A stretch of DNA of 12,866 nucleotides. Origin: Thermodesulfatator sp. GTDB taxonomy: Bacteria; Desulfobacterota; Dissulfuribacteria; Dissulfuribacterales; QOAL01. Below are positions 1 through 5,937 of this stretch, piece after piece (positions within the stretch are counted from its first letter, which is position 1; each line of letters begins with the position of its first letter). Below the pieces are notes generated by a model. The model was given only the letters and a program-made list of their open reading frames with translations. It was not told where the DNA came from and did not search any database. The position numbers were made by a program, and so were the translations under genes. Location of the stretch: the NCBI GenBank assembly GCA_003978135.1, contig QOAL01000068.1:1-12866 (forward strand). Reading direction: 5' to 3'.

Positions 1-1
1 C

Positions 2-1885
2 ATCATGGCCCCGCTTGGTAAGGCACGAGATGACGTGACTCAGTTGAGAAAAGAGCTGGTGGAATGCCAGAGGAGCGGGTTTGTCAGGTGCAGGATAGGC
101 CAGGACACGTTCTATCTCGAAGATGCGCTAAGTGGTTCAAATCTGCCATCTGGTTCTGTGTCTGTGGTAATAGACCGAATAATAATGAAAAGGGCAGTTG
201 GCGACAGGATAGCTGATTCGTTGAGGCAGGCCCTGGAAATTGGTGAGGGCCGGGCAGAGGTGGAGATTTCAGACAAGTCATCCGGGCCAGTAAAAGAAAT
301 CTTTTTTTCTGAAGTACTTAGGTGTTTTTCATGCGGGAGCAGCAAGGATTTCGCCAGGCGGCTCCTGGGTCGCAGCCTGGAAGAGGTCGTGTCTCTGCCG
401 TTAAAAGAGCTGCAGGAGTACCTTGAAAATTTGGTTACAACCCTCGATAGAAGCACCCGACCGGAAATTATAGCAGCCGTAAGAAGTGCCAGGGAACTTC
501 AGGAGCATCTGGATGTCTTTCTTGATCTGGGCTTGGAATATCTGGCCCTGAACAGTGAGTATCCCAACTTGTCCTCGGGTGAGAAATTAAAGCTCAGGCT
601 CGGGAGCGTCTTGTGCAAGGAGCTTTCAGGCGTACTTTATATTCTGGACGAACCAATGTCTGGACTGCCTGCCAAGGAAAAAGACCTTATCAGGGAAGAG
701 ATTATAGCACTGAGGGATGCGGGCAATACCGTGGTGCTGGTGGAGCATGATGTAGAGTCCGTAAAAAGGTTTGCTGACTATCAAATTGAACTTGGTCCCG
801 GGGCAGGGCAGTTTGGCGGGGAACTGTTGAGACAGGGTTTTTTATCTAAAGGCTCCTTGGGTCAAACGAATCAAAGGCCCAAAAGGAAGAGAAATGCTTC
901 GAAGGCTTCAGGTAGCCATGAACGCTTCAGGCTTGTTGGTATCCCTTTAGTGCCTGTAAATAACCTAAAGGAGAAGTTTATAGAGCTTCCAGTATCGACT
1001 GTGATCGGCATTACTGGTCCTACCGGCTCTGGAAAATCATCTCTTGCCCTGTCTATTCTTAACTCCCTGAAGGGAGCAGAATCTGGCAGGCGCCCGGGAG
1101 GAAGACGCAGTCTTGAGACTGCCAGGCAAAAGGCACCTCCGAAGCCGTTTCAGGGCAAGGTGTGGTTTATGGATGACCTTCTTCCCAGGGGCAGTTATTC
1201 TTCTGTTATTGCGACCTATACTGGCATTTACCGGTACATAGCAGGTTTATTCGCCTCTACTCCTGAAGGACGGGCAAGGGGTATTACCCCTGGCTTCCTT
1301 AGTCTTAATAAAAAGGGAGGCAGGTGCGAAATGTGCAGAGGGCAAGGATTTAAAAAGGTGGAGAGTGATTTTATACCGCCTCTTAAGTTGCTGTGCGATT
1401 CCTGTCTGGGAAGGAGATTTTCCAATGAGGTTATGTCATTAACATATAGGGGATTGAACCTGAGTGACGTGCTTAGACTCACTGTCACTCAGGCGGCCAC
1501 ATTTTTCCGTAATATAAGTGCAATCAGGCGTCGGCTTGAGGCGGTGGAAAGGGCAGGGTTGGGCTACCTCACCCTTGGCCAGATGATACCAAGCCTGTCT
1601 GGCGGAGAGAGGCAGAGATTAAAACTGGCGACTGTGATAGCCGGTGACAGGCGAAATGAAAGGGGGCTGTTTATACTTGATAATGTGACAAGAGGGCTTG
1701 GACTAGAGGACTGGGAAAATCTCAGGGGCCTATTTGAAGAACTTACCGACTTTGGCCATTCAATCATAATTACAGGAAACCATGGCAGATTGGCTGATTT
1801 ATGCGGATGGATTATAGAGATGGGTCCGGGCAGTGGCCCCACCGAAGGCGGCAAGATCGTATTTCAGGGCGTCCCGGAGCATTGA
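2..1885 (+). CDS. UvrA-like double ABC ATPase, 5' end outside window, divergent paralogue
   Basis: The 627 codons seen, counted from the ATG at position 5, match UvrA from the UvrB-binding region onward. The codon before that ATG (Ile) continues the family's I-[LM]-A-P-L motif, so the gene very likely starts upstream, where the first Walker A should lie. Visible in order: UvrB-binding-like region (1-100), CxxCG (107-111), signature LSSGE (189-193), Walker B ILDEP (213-217), H-loop VEHD (246-249), second Walker A GPTGSGKSS (338-346), zinc pairs CEMC (441-444) and CDSC (464-467), signature LSGGERQR (531-538). Odd points: about 230 residues of zinc module 1 and the insertion domain are absent between residues 111 and 114; Walker B2 reads ILDN (557-560) instead of ILDE; the Q-loop Gln is Asp391; the H-loop reads TGNH; the usual C-terminal tail is missing. 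Classical UvrA finds bulky DNA lesions with UvrB. This copy probably has an altered role, or is a UvrA2-type protein. The frame is open, so I do not call it a pseudogene. Confidence 0.85.
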   Translation: MMAPLGKARDDVTQLRKELVECQRSGFVRCRIGQDTFYLEDALSGSNLPSGSVSVVIDRIIMKRAVGDRIADSLRQALEIGEGRAEVEISDKSSGPVKEIFFSEVLRCFSCGSSKDFARRLLGRSLEEVVSLPLKELQEYLENLVTTLDRSTRPEIIAAVRSARELQEHLDVFLDLGLEYLALNSEYPNLSSGEKLKLRLGSVLCKELSGVLYILDEPMSGLPAKEKDLIREEIIALRDAGNTVVLVEHDVESVKRFADYQIELGPGAGQFGGELLRQGFLSKGSLGQTNQRPKRKRNASKASGSHERFRLVGIPLVPVNNLKEKFIELPVSTVIGITGPTGSGKSSLALSILNSLKGAESGRRPGGRRSLETARQKAPPKPFQGKVWFMDDLLPRGSYSSVIATYTGIYRYIAGLFASTPEGRARGITPGFLSLNKKGGRCEMCRGQGFKKVESDFIPPLKLLCDSCLGRRFSNEVMSLTYRGLNLSDVLRLTVTQAATFFRNISAIRRRLEAVERAGLGYLTLGQMIPSLSGGERQRLKLATVIAGDRRNERGLFILDNVTRGLGLEDWENLRGLFEELTDFGHSIIITGNHGRLADLCGWIIEMGPGSGPTEGGKIVFQGVPEH

Positions 1886-1959
1886 CAACAAAGGCAATAT
1901 TTCCTCCTTGCCCCGCTCACTTATCTAAAGCAGGAATATGCTTACCCTTATGAGCATGA

Positions 1960-2117
1960 GGGCCGCACAGGGACAAACAGCTTCTTTCAAGATTTCACCA
2001 AGGGGAAGCCAGTTTTAGCCGCACTCAAGTTTGTAAGATTGTCCGTGTATGTATCCAGAAAGAGTAGGTAGCCCGCACAGCGGCTGTTGGTGCATCTTGA
2101 AAGAAACTGCTCGGCCC
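1960..2117. repeat. Nested imperfect inverted repeat, possible structured RNA or MITE-like remnant
   Basis: The 321-base gap between the UvrA-like gene and atpI (1886-2206) holds no credible gene. It does hold four pairs of complementary arms in perfect nesting: 1960-1965 with 2112-2117 (6 bp), 1978-1993 with 2094-2109 (15 of 16), 1996-2001 with 2087-2092 (6 bp) and 2017-2022 with 2080-2085 (6 bp). The single C/A mismatch in the long arm becomes G-U if the minus strand is transcribed. The internal loops are strongly one-sided (12 against 2, then 15 against 1 nt). The rod shape and length fit a small RNA, but I could not match it to 6S, SRP, tmRNA or RNase P by their conserved motifs. No target-site duplication is obvious at the long arms, so a MITE is only an alternative. 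Confidence 0.55.
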
Positions 2118-2170
2118 AAAAGTCCCCAAGCCATGAGGACAACCAGGCAACAACCAAGATAACCAACTAT

Positions 2171-2195
2171 TGGGAACAAACAATGAGGGTTCCCA
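2171..2195 (-). terminator. Hairpin downstream of atpI, weak terminator candidate
   Basis: A 7-bp stem (TGGGAAC with GTTCCCA) encloses an 11-nt loop about 11 bases after the atpI stop codon on the minus strand. It is not followed by a T run, so it is not a standard intrinsic terminator. It could protect the 3' end of the message or act with Rho. Confidence 0.3.
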
Positions 2196-2206
2196 GGAAG
2201 TAGAGA

Positions 2207-2632
2207 TTAATCTTTTTCTTCCGCCTTCAGGTCCTTGCGGTCTTCGATCCTACGCCTTGTTAGAATCGCCTGAAAAACCAGAATAAAAAAGGCCAGGGGC
2301 ACAACGGAAAGGCCGATAAAGATTCCGAGAAATGAAAACGAGCCTGGAAATTTTTTTATGAAGGTTACGATAACCACGCCTGTAAGCACCAGCCTGGTTA
2401 GAACACCTATATAATAAACGATGGATGTTCTGAATTTGACAATCCTGTTGGTATCCCTGAAGGTGCCGATGATATTCAGGTTGGCTATGATCCCTCCAAG
2501 GAGTATCCCCTTAACACCTTCAGGAGTCCACCAGATGTTTGCCACAGCAACTTCTGCTGCCAGCATTGCCCAACAGGCCAGCATGAAGCGCTTGCCCATG
2601 CCTTTGTCTATGTCTCCCTGCCAGATCAACAT
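2207..2632 (-). CDS. atpI: ATP synthase Fo assembly protein subunit I
   Basis: A 141-residue membrane protein with four hydrophobic segments at about 16-33, 41-57, 72-93 and 99-123, followed by a charged tail (RRRIEDRKDLKAEEKD, 126-141). This layout, the size and the direct link to atpZ, atpE and atpB fit the ATP-synt_I family, which helps to assemble the c-ring in the inner membrane and may carry Mg2+. The TAA of atpZ touches the ATG of atpI with no gap, so the two are probably coupled in translation. The ribosome-binding site is poor at 2632. An in-frame ATG at 2599 (Met12), after an AGGGAG and an AAAGG, is a possible alternative start. It is the last gene of the minus-strand run and lies convergent to the UvrA-like gene. 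The family call rests mainly on context and topology, since AtpI sequences are poorly conserved. Confidence 0.8.
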   Translation of the reverse strand: MLIWQGDIDKGMGKRFMLACWAMLAAEVAVANIWWTPEGVKGILLGGIIANLNIIGTFRDTNRIVKFRTSIVYYIGVLTRLVLTGVVIVTFIKKFPGSFSFLGIFIGLSVVPLAFFILVFQAILTRRRIEDRKDLKAEEKD

Positions 2633-2911
2633 TTATTCAGATTTCTTCTGCTTTTCCTGTGAACGTCTTTCTTCATCTCTTCTCATTCTTCCGCCTAATA
2701 CATAAAGGTTCCTGATACCCCCTGCAAGCCCGAAAAGAAAAAAGATTATGGTCATCCAGGGATGTGTCTTGCCGTGGAATACATCCTTGTCCAGCCAGTA
2801 TCCGAACCAGACTCCTGCAAATGTGGAAAATACCATGGCCGAAGCCATATAGGAGACACGGCTGAGTTGTCTGAGAAGATGGTGGAGATGTTGTTTGGTT
2901 TCAGGATCCAT
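2633..2911 (-). CDS. atpZ: AtpZ-type Fo assembly protein (ATPase_gene1 family)
   Basis: A 92-residue protein with two membrane helices (about 21-40 and 50-70), Leu-Asp at the end of helix 1 (40-41), and GGIRNLY at 64-70 before a Lys/Glu-rich tail. This is the usual pattern of the small AtpZ/AtpI-related proteins beside Fo genes, thought to help c-ring assembly or Mg2+/Ca2+ supply. Two points are unusual. First, it lies downstream of atpB and atpE, while the common order puts it upstream. Second, an intrinsic terminator ends 7 bases before its ATG, which leaves no room for a promoter and no Shine-Dalgarno sequence: the bases before the ATG are TTTTTTATTCCCTG. Expression therefore probably depends on read-through from atpE. 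The next internal Met (residue 22) would cut into helix 1, so I keep the first ATG. Confidence 0.8.
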   Translation of the reverse strand: MDPETKQHLHHLLRQLSRVSYMASAMVFSTFAGVWFGYWLDKDVFHGKTHPWMTIIFFLFGLAGGIRNLYVLGGRMRRDEERRSQEKQKKSE

Positions 2912-2918
2912 CAGGGAA

Positions 2919-2947
2919 TAAAAAAAGCGGTGATTCTATCCACCGCT
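2919..2947 (-). terminator. Intrinsic terminator between atpE and atpZ
   Basis: On the minus strand AGCGGTG (2947-2941) and CACCGCT (2932-2926) form a 7-bp stem with an 8-nt loop, followed at once by TTTTTTA. This is the clearest Rho-independent terminator in the window. It lies after the atpE stop and just before the atpZ start codon, so it should lower transcription of atpZ-atpI relative to atpB-atpE. Confidence 0.85.
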
Positions 2948-2967
2948 GAATCTTTGGTTTGTTGAAA

Positions 2968-2995
2968 CAGCTGCTTCCTTTGGGGGAAGCAGCTG
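2968..2995 (-). other. Perfect 11-bp hairpin after atpE
   Basis: CAGCTGCTTCC and GGAAGCAGCTG pair perfectly around a 6-nt loop, 14 bases after the atpE stop codon. On the minus strand it is followed only by GTTTCAAC, so it is a weak terminator by itself. On the minus strand it lies just 5' of the stronger terminator at 2919-2947. It may protect the 3' end of the abundant atpE message from exonucleases, or work with the terminator as a two-step stop. Confidence 0.7.
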
Positions 2996-3009
2996 CATTG
3001 TTTGTCTTT

Positions 3010-3357
3010 CTATCCAAGAAACGGATTTGCGTAAAGAGCAATCAGGCCGATAACAAGTGCGTAAATGGTGAATGTTTCAATAAGAGCAAAGGTAATGAAC
3101 ATGGAAACTGTCAGTTTACCTGCAAGCTCAGGATTCCTTGCTGTACTTTCCAGAAGACCGCGTGCACACTGTCCCATTCCAGCACCGCAGCCACCGCCTG
3201 CGCCGCCTACGGCAAGACCTGCAGCCACGAGTGCAGCTGCCATGATCATTGATGTATTAGCATCAGCTCCTCCCTCTCCAGCGGCAAGCGCTACAGCGCT
3301 CATTGCCAGTACGAACAGAAGACTAAGTCCTGAAATAATTAAGCTTTTCCTTTTCAT
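3010..3357 (-). CDS. atpE: ATP synthase Fo subunit c
   Basis: A 115-residue proteolipid of the rotor ring. Residues 1-26 form a signal-like segment (basic start, hydrophobic core, then AVALAA), so the mature hairpin is about 85-90 residues, normal for subunit c. Helix 1 has a Gly-rich stretch with two Cys (GGGCGAGMGQC, 54-64), the polar loop is ARNPE (73-77), and helix 2 carries the ion-binding Glu94 in IETFTIY. The position that carries the Na+-coordinating Gln in Na+-type rings looks like Met61 in my alignment by eye, which favours H+ coupling; this is an inference. I start at the ATG at 3357, because GGAGGAG lies 4 bases upstream; a TTG one codon earlier is less likely. It follows atpB after a short gap and is followed by a hairpin and a terminator. 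Confidence 0.95.
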   Translation of the reverse strand: MKRKSLIISGLSLLFVLAMSAVALAAGEGGADANTSMIMAAALVAAGLAVGGAGGGCGAGMGQCARGLLESTARNPELAGKLTVSMFITFALIETFTIYALVIGLIALYANPFLG

Positions 3358-3391
3358 CAAACTCCTCCTTTTTATAGTTTATCCTAAATTT

Positions 3392-4117
3392 TTAATGTGC
3401 TTCGCCCATTGCCTCTGCACAATATGTTACAGGCAGGACTACGAAGATAAAGGCCTGCAGCAAACAAACTAATACACCCAGGAGCATAATTGGCAGTGGT
3501 GCCAGATATGGTCCTGCCATGGTGAACAAGAGCCCCAAAAGCATTTCCTTGGACATCATGTTTCCGAAAAGACGAATGGAAAGTGATGCGATACGACCGG
3601 CATGGCTGAATGTTTCAACCACAAGAAAAAATGGCGCCATGACCTTGATGGGGCCCATAAAATGCTTGATGTATTTGACTCCATGGAACCTGATACCAAG
3701 TGCGTGATAGGTAACTATTGCTATGAGGGTACAGCCCAGGGTTACATTGAGGTTCGCTGTGGGTGACATGAAGCCAGGAATAAGTCCCATGTAATTTGAT
3801 ATAAAAATCAGAAAGCCGAAGGTAGCGACCATAGGGTAGATTATCAGCGCCCGGTCTTTGCTGCCAACCTGCTCTGTTACAAAGTCTTCCAGGCCTTCCA
3901 CATACATTTCCATGACGTTCTGCATGCCCTTGGGTACCATCTGGATATTACTGGTAGCCGCCTTTGCAATGAGAATGCATATAATCATGGCCAGGTAGCT
4001 GTACTGCATGTGCGGCGCCAGGATCTGGCTCAGGGGTCCGCCTTGGCCAGGGACGCCATAGGCCGGGAGCCCGAGAGCATTTAGAATAATGGGTAAAAAT
4101 AGTAAAGGATGTTCCAT
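3392..4117 (-). CDS. atpB: ATP synthase Fo subunit a
   Basis: A 241-residue integral membrane stator subunit that forms the two proton half-channels against the c-ring. The essential Arg is Arg182 in SIRLFGNM (180-187). Glu191 and Gln221 (in LQAFIF) match the positions of E. coli Glu219 and Gln252 in my alignment by eye. There are five to six hydrophobic segments, with NYMGLIPG (108-115) after the second or third. The end YCAEAMGEAH resembles the usual short polar C-terminus. The ATG at 4117 is supported by GGAGGAGG 10 bases upstream. It is the first gene of the Fo run; a promoter at 4384-4412 and a leader of about 250 nt lie upstream, and atpE follows after about 34 bases. F1 genes are absent, as expected where Fo and F1 clusters are split. 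Confidence 0.95.
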   Translation of the reverse strand: MEHPLLFLPIILNALGLPAYGVPGQGGPLSQILAPHMQYSYLAMIICILIAKAATSNIQMVPKGMQNVMEMYVEGLEDFVTEQVGSKDRALIIYPMVATFGFLIFISNYMGLIPGFMSPTANLNVTLGCTLIAIVTYHALGIRFHGVKYIKHFMGPIKVMAPFFLVVETFSHAGRIASLSIRLFGNMMSKEMLLGLLFTMAGPYLAPLPIMLLGVLVCLLQAFIFVVLPVTYCAEAMGEAH

Positions 4118-4350
4118 GGCTGCAATGCCTCCTCCATTAGATTAGTTAAAACTCATCAGGTTATCCTTTTCAGAAAAGGGACGGTCCCGGGCAAACCGGT
4201 GCGTCATAAATTCTTCTGATTAATTATAAGGATACTTTTCCCTGAATTCCCTATCCCCTTTAAAATTTTTAAAGCCTATTATCAGCCAGTTGCAGGTAAT
4301 TCGCTGCTCCCTTTGACTGACTGAATCAATCCTCATTTTCTGGTGAAAAC

Positions 4351-4409
4351 ACACCTCTTCGAGGACCTATACTTGAGAACCAGTTTTTATCATAAGGCTC
4401 GTGAGGTGT
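4351..4409. repeat. Interrupted inverted repeat over the atpB promoter
   Basis: ACACCTC (4351-4357) pairs with GAGGTGT (4403-4409), and CGAG (4360-4363) with CTCG (4398-4401), which gives 11 bp with a small bulge and a 34-nt loop. The repeat overlaps the -35 box and spans the -10 box and the likely transcription start. In hemL read-through RNA it would form a hairpin followed by GTTTTC, a weak terminator; as DNA it could be an operator. Confidence 0.45.
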
Positions 4410-4412
4410 CAA
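4384..4412 (-). promoter_or_regulatory. Sigma70-type promoter candidate for atpB-atpE
   Basis: On the minus strand a perfect TTGACA (4412-4407) is followed after 17 bases by TAAAAA (4389-4384), which matches TATAAT at 4 of 6 positions. It begins 11 bases after the hemL stop codon, so the Fo genes can be transcribed independently of hemL, with a leader of roughly 260 nt. Confidence 0.55.
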
Positions 4413-4422
4413 TAGCAAATAG

Positions 4423-5721
4423 TCAGCTGTTCTTCAACCGGCTGAATGCTGATTCAGCAGCCTCCAGGGTAAAATCCACGGCATCCCAGTTCAATGCAAG
4501 ACTGGTAAATGCGGCCTCAAACTGGGAAGGTGCAAGCCAGACGCCCTGATCAAGCATATTCCTGTAGAATTTGCCATACATTTTAGTATCAGATTTCATG
4601 GCATCCTGAAAATTCATTACAGGTTCGGTTTGCCCGAAAAATGTGGTCATCATTGAGGCAATTCTTTGATTTACGCATGGAACCTCATATCTGTCAGCCA
4701 GCTTTGTCAGGCCTTGGGCCAGATAATCTGCCTTTTCTCTAAGATTGTCATAGGTACCCGGCCTTTCCAGGATCTCCAGTGTGGCAATGCCTGCGGCTGT
4801 TGCCAATGGATTACCTGACAAGGTTCCTGCCTGGTAAACTGGACCTGATGGAGCTATTTCTTCCATGATCTGGGCTTTGCCCCCATAGGCCCCCCCAGGA
4901 AGGCCTCCACCGATTATTTTACCAAGGCAGGTCAGGTCAGGAGAAATATCGAAATACTCCTGGGCACCGCCCAGGCTAATTCTGAATCCTGTAATGACTT
5001 CGTCAAAAATAAGCAGGATATCGTTTTTGCTGGTTATATCACGAACAAATTCCAGGTATCCTTTTCGGGGCAAGACAACTCCCATGTTGGCAGGTACAGG
5101 CTCCATGATAACCGCGGCAATATTTTCACCCTCCTTTTCTATGGTGCCCTGTAATGCCTCTGGATCATTAAAGGGAATGGAAATGGTATTGGCCACAATT
5201 TCTTCCGGGACGCCAGGGCTTCCGGGAATGCCCAGTGTGGCAACTCCTGAACCAGCTTTAACCAGAAAGGAATCGGCATGGCCGTGATAGCAGCCATCAA
5301 ATTTGAGGATTTTTTTTCTCTTTGTAAATCCACGGGCCAGGCGGATGGCACTCATGGTAGCCTCAGTACCAGAATTTACCAGACGTACTTTTTCTATGGA
5401 CGGAACCAGGTCCACTATCTTTTTGGCCAGCTCCACCTCGCGCCAGGTCGGTGCTCCAAAACTAGTACCCTGCAAAAGGGCCTCAGAGACAGCAGAAACA
5501 ACGTGGGGATGGCAGTGGCCCAGTATCATTGGACCCCAGGAACAGACGTAGTCCACATAGGAATTGCCATCTGCGTCATACAGATAGCATTCCTCTCCTT
5601 TTTCAATGAAAACAGGATCACAGCCGACGGATTTACATGCCCTGACAGGGCTGTTTACTCCGCCGGGTATATACTCTTCAGCCTCTTTGAAGAATCTGTT
5701 AGAAAGAATGTGATGGTGCAT
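4423..5721 (-). CDS. hemL: Glutamate-1-semialdehyde 2,1-aminomutase
   Basis: A 432-residue PLP enzyme of normal family length. It converts glutamate-1-semialdehyde to 5-aminolevulinate in the C5 route to haem and related tetrapyrroles, in the cytoplasm. Recognised blocks: YIPGGVNSPVR (17-27), NSGTEATMSA (116-125, phosphate and cofactor site), CYHGHAD (144-150), FDEVITGFR (239-247) with the cofactor-contacting Asp240, and LGKIIGGGLPGGAYGG (266-281) with the Schiff-base Lys268. SGNPLATAAG (302-311) is also typical. The ATG at 5721 has only a weak AAGGGA-like site, but the N-terminal alignment supports it. It is divergent from the membrane protein gene at 5938 and lies upstream of atpB in the same direction; the 305-base gap with its own promoter suggests that the Fo genes are not strictly co-transcribed with it. 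Confidence 0.96.
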   Translation of the reverse strand: MHHHILSNRFFKEAEEYIPGGVNSPVRACKSVGCDPVFIEKGEECYLYDADGNSYVDYVCSWGPMILGHCHPHVVSAVSEALLQGTSFGAPTWREVELAKKIVDLVPSIEKVRLVNSGTEATMSAIRLARGFTKRKKILKFDGCYHGHADSFLVKAGSGVATLGIPGSPGVPEEIVANTISIPFNDPEALQGTIEKEGENIAAVIMEPVPANMGVVLPRKGYLEFVRDITSKNDILLIFDEVITGFRISLGGAQEYFDISPDLTCLGKIIGGGLPGGAYGGKAQIMEEIAPSGPVYQAGTLSGNPLATAAGIATLEILERPGTYDNLREKADYLAQGLTKLADRYEVPCVNQRIASMMTTFFGQTEPVMNFQDAMKSDTKMYGKFYRNMLDQGVWLAPSQFEAAFTSLALNWDAVDFTLEAAESAFSRLKNS

Positions 5722-5797
5722 GGATTAGTCCCTTTCCCTTTTGATTTTTGTCAGTGAATGTCACAATCCCTGAAATTTCCCTGCAAGTGGCCTGCAG

Positions 5798-5826
5798 GTT
5801 ATATCCTGCCTCTTATGCATTAACAA
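5798..5826 (-). promoter_or_regulatory. Promoter candidate for hemL
   Basis: On the minus strand TTGTTA (5826-5821) is separated by 17 bases from TATAAC (5803-5798), which matches the -10 consensus at 5 of 6 positions. It would give a leader of about 70 nt before hemL. A 5-bp hairpin (GCAGG/CCTGC, 5794-5809) overlaps the -10 box. Confidence 0.45.
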
Positions 5827-5937
5827 TTACAGGATGAGTCTTTTCACCAACTTCCTTGTAATTGCGCAAAATTTGCCATCTGCATAATCTGGATTATTAT
5901 TTGGTCAATCTACCCTGATCGATAAATACCTTTCAAG

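Larger units (their letters stand above)
4118..4422 (-). promoter_or_regulatory. hemL-atpB intergenic leader region
   Basis: These 305 bases hold no credible gene. Read on the minus strand they contain the promoter candidate and inverted repeat described separately, a second perfect TATAAT without a good -35 box (4228-4223), and two small palindromes side by side: CCTTTTCAGAAAAGG (4165-4179) and GGGACGGTCCC (4178-4188). The palindromes could be an operator or leader hairpins for atpB. I see no intrinsic terminator with a long T run for hemL. Confidence 0.5.

Noticed and set aside
2..1885. UvrA-like gene as a pseudogene
   Set aside because: There is no frameshift or internal stop in 627 codons, and one Walker B, one Walker A, both signatures and a zinc module are intact.
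1938..2018. Small frame of 26 codons after the UvrA-like gene
   Set aside because: It has a weak AGGA-like site only 3 to 4 bases before the ATG, runs into the nested inverted repeat and has no recognisable motif.
1960..2117. 6S, SRP, tmRNA, RNase P or cobalamin riboswitch
   Set aside because: The conserved signature sequences of these RNAs are not visible on either strand, although the rod-like fold is suggestive.
5278..5757. Open frame (159 codons) on the plus strand inside hemL
   Set aside because: It is antisense to the catalytic region of hemL, with no ribosome-binding site or recognisable motif.
5863..5890. Promoter for the membrane protein gene (TTGCGC with CATAAT)
   Set aside because: The spacing is only about 15 bases and the -35 match is poor.
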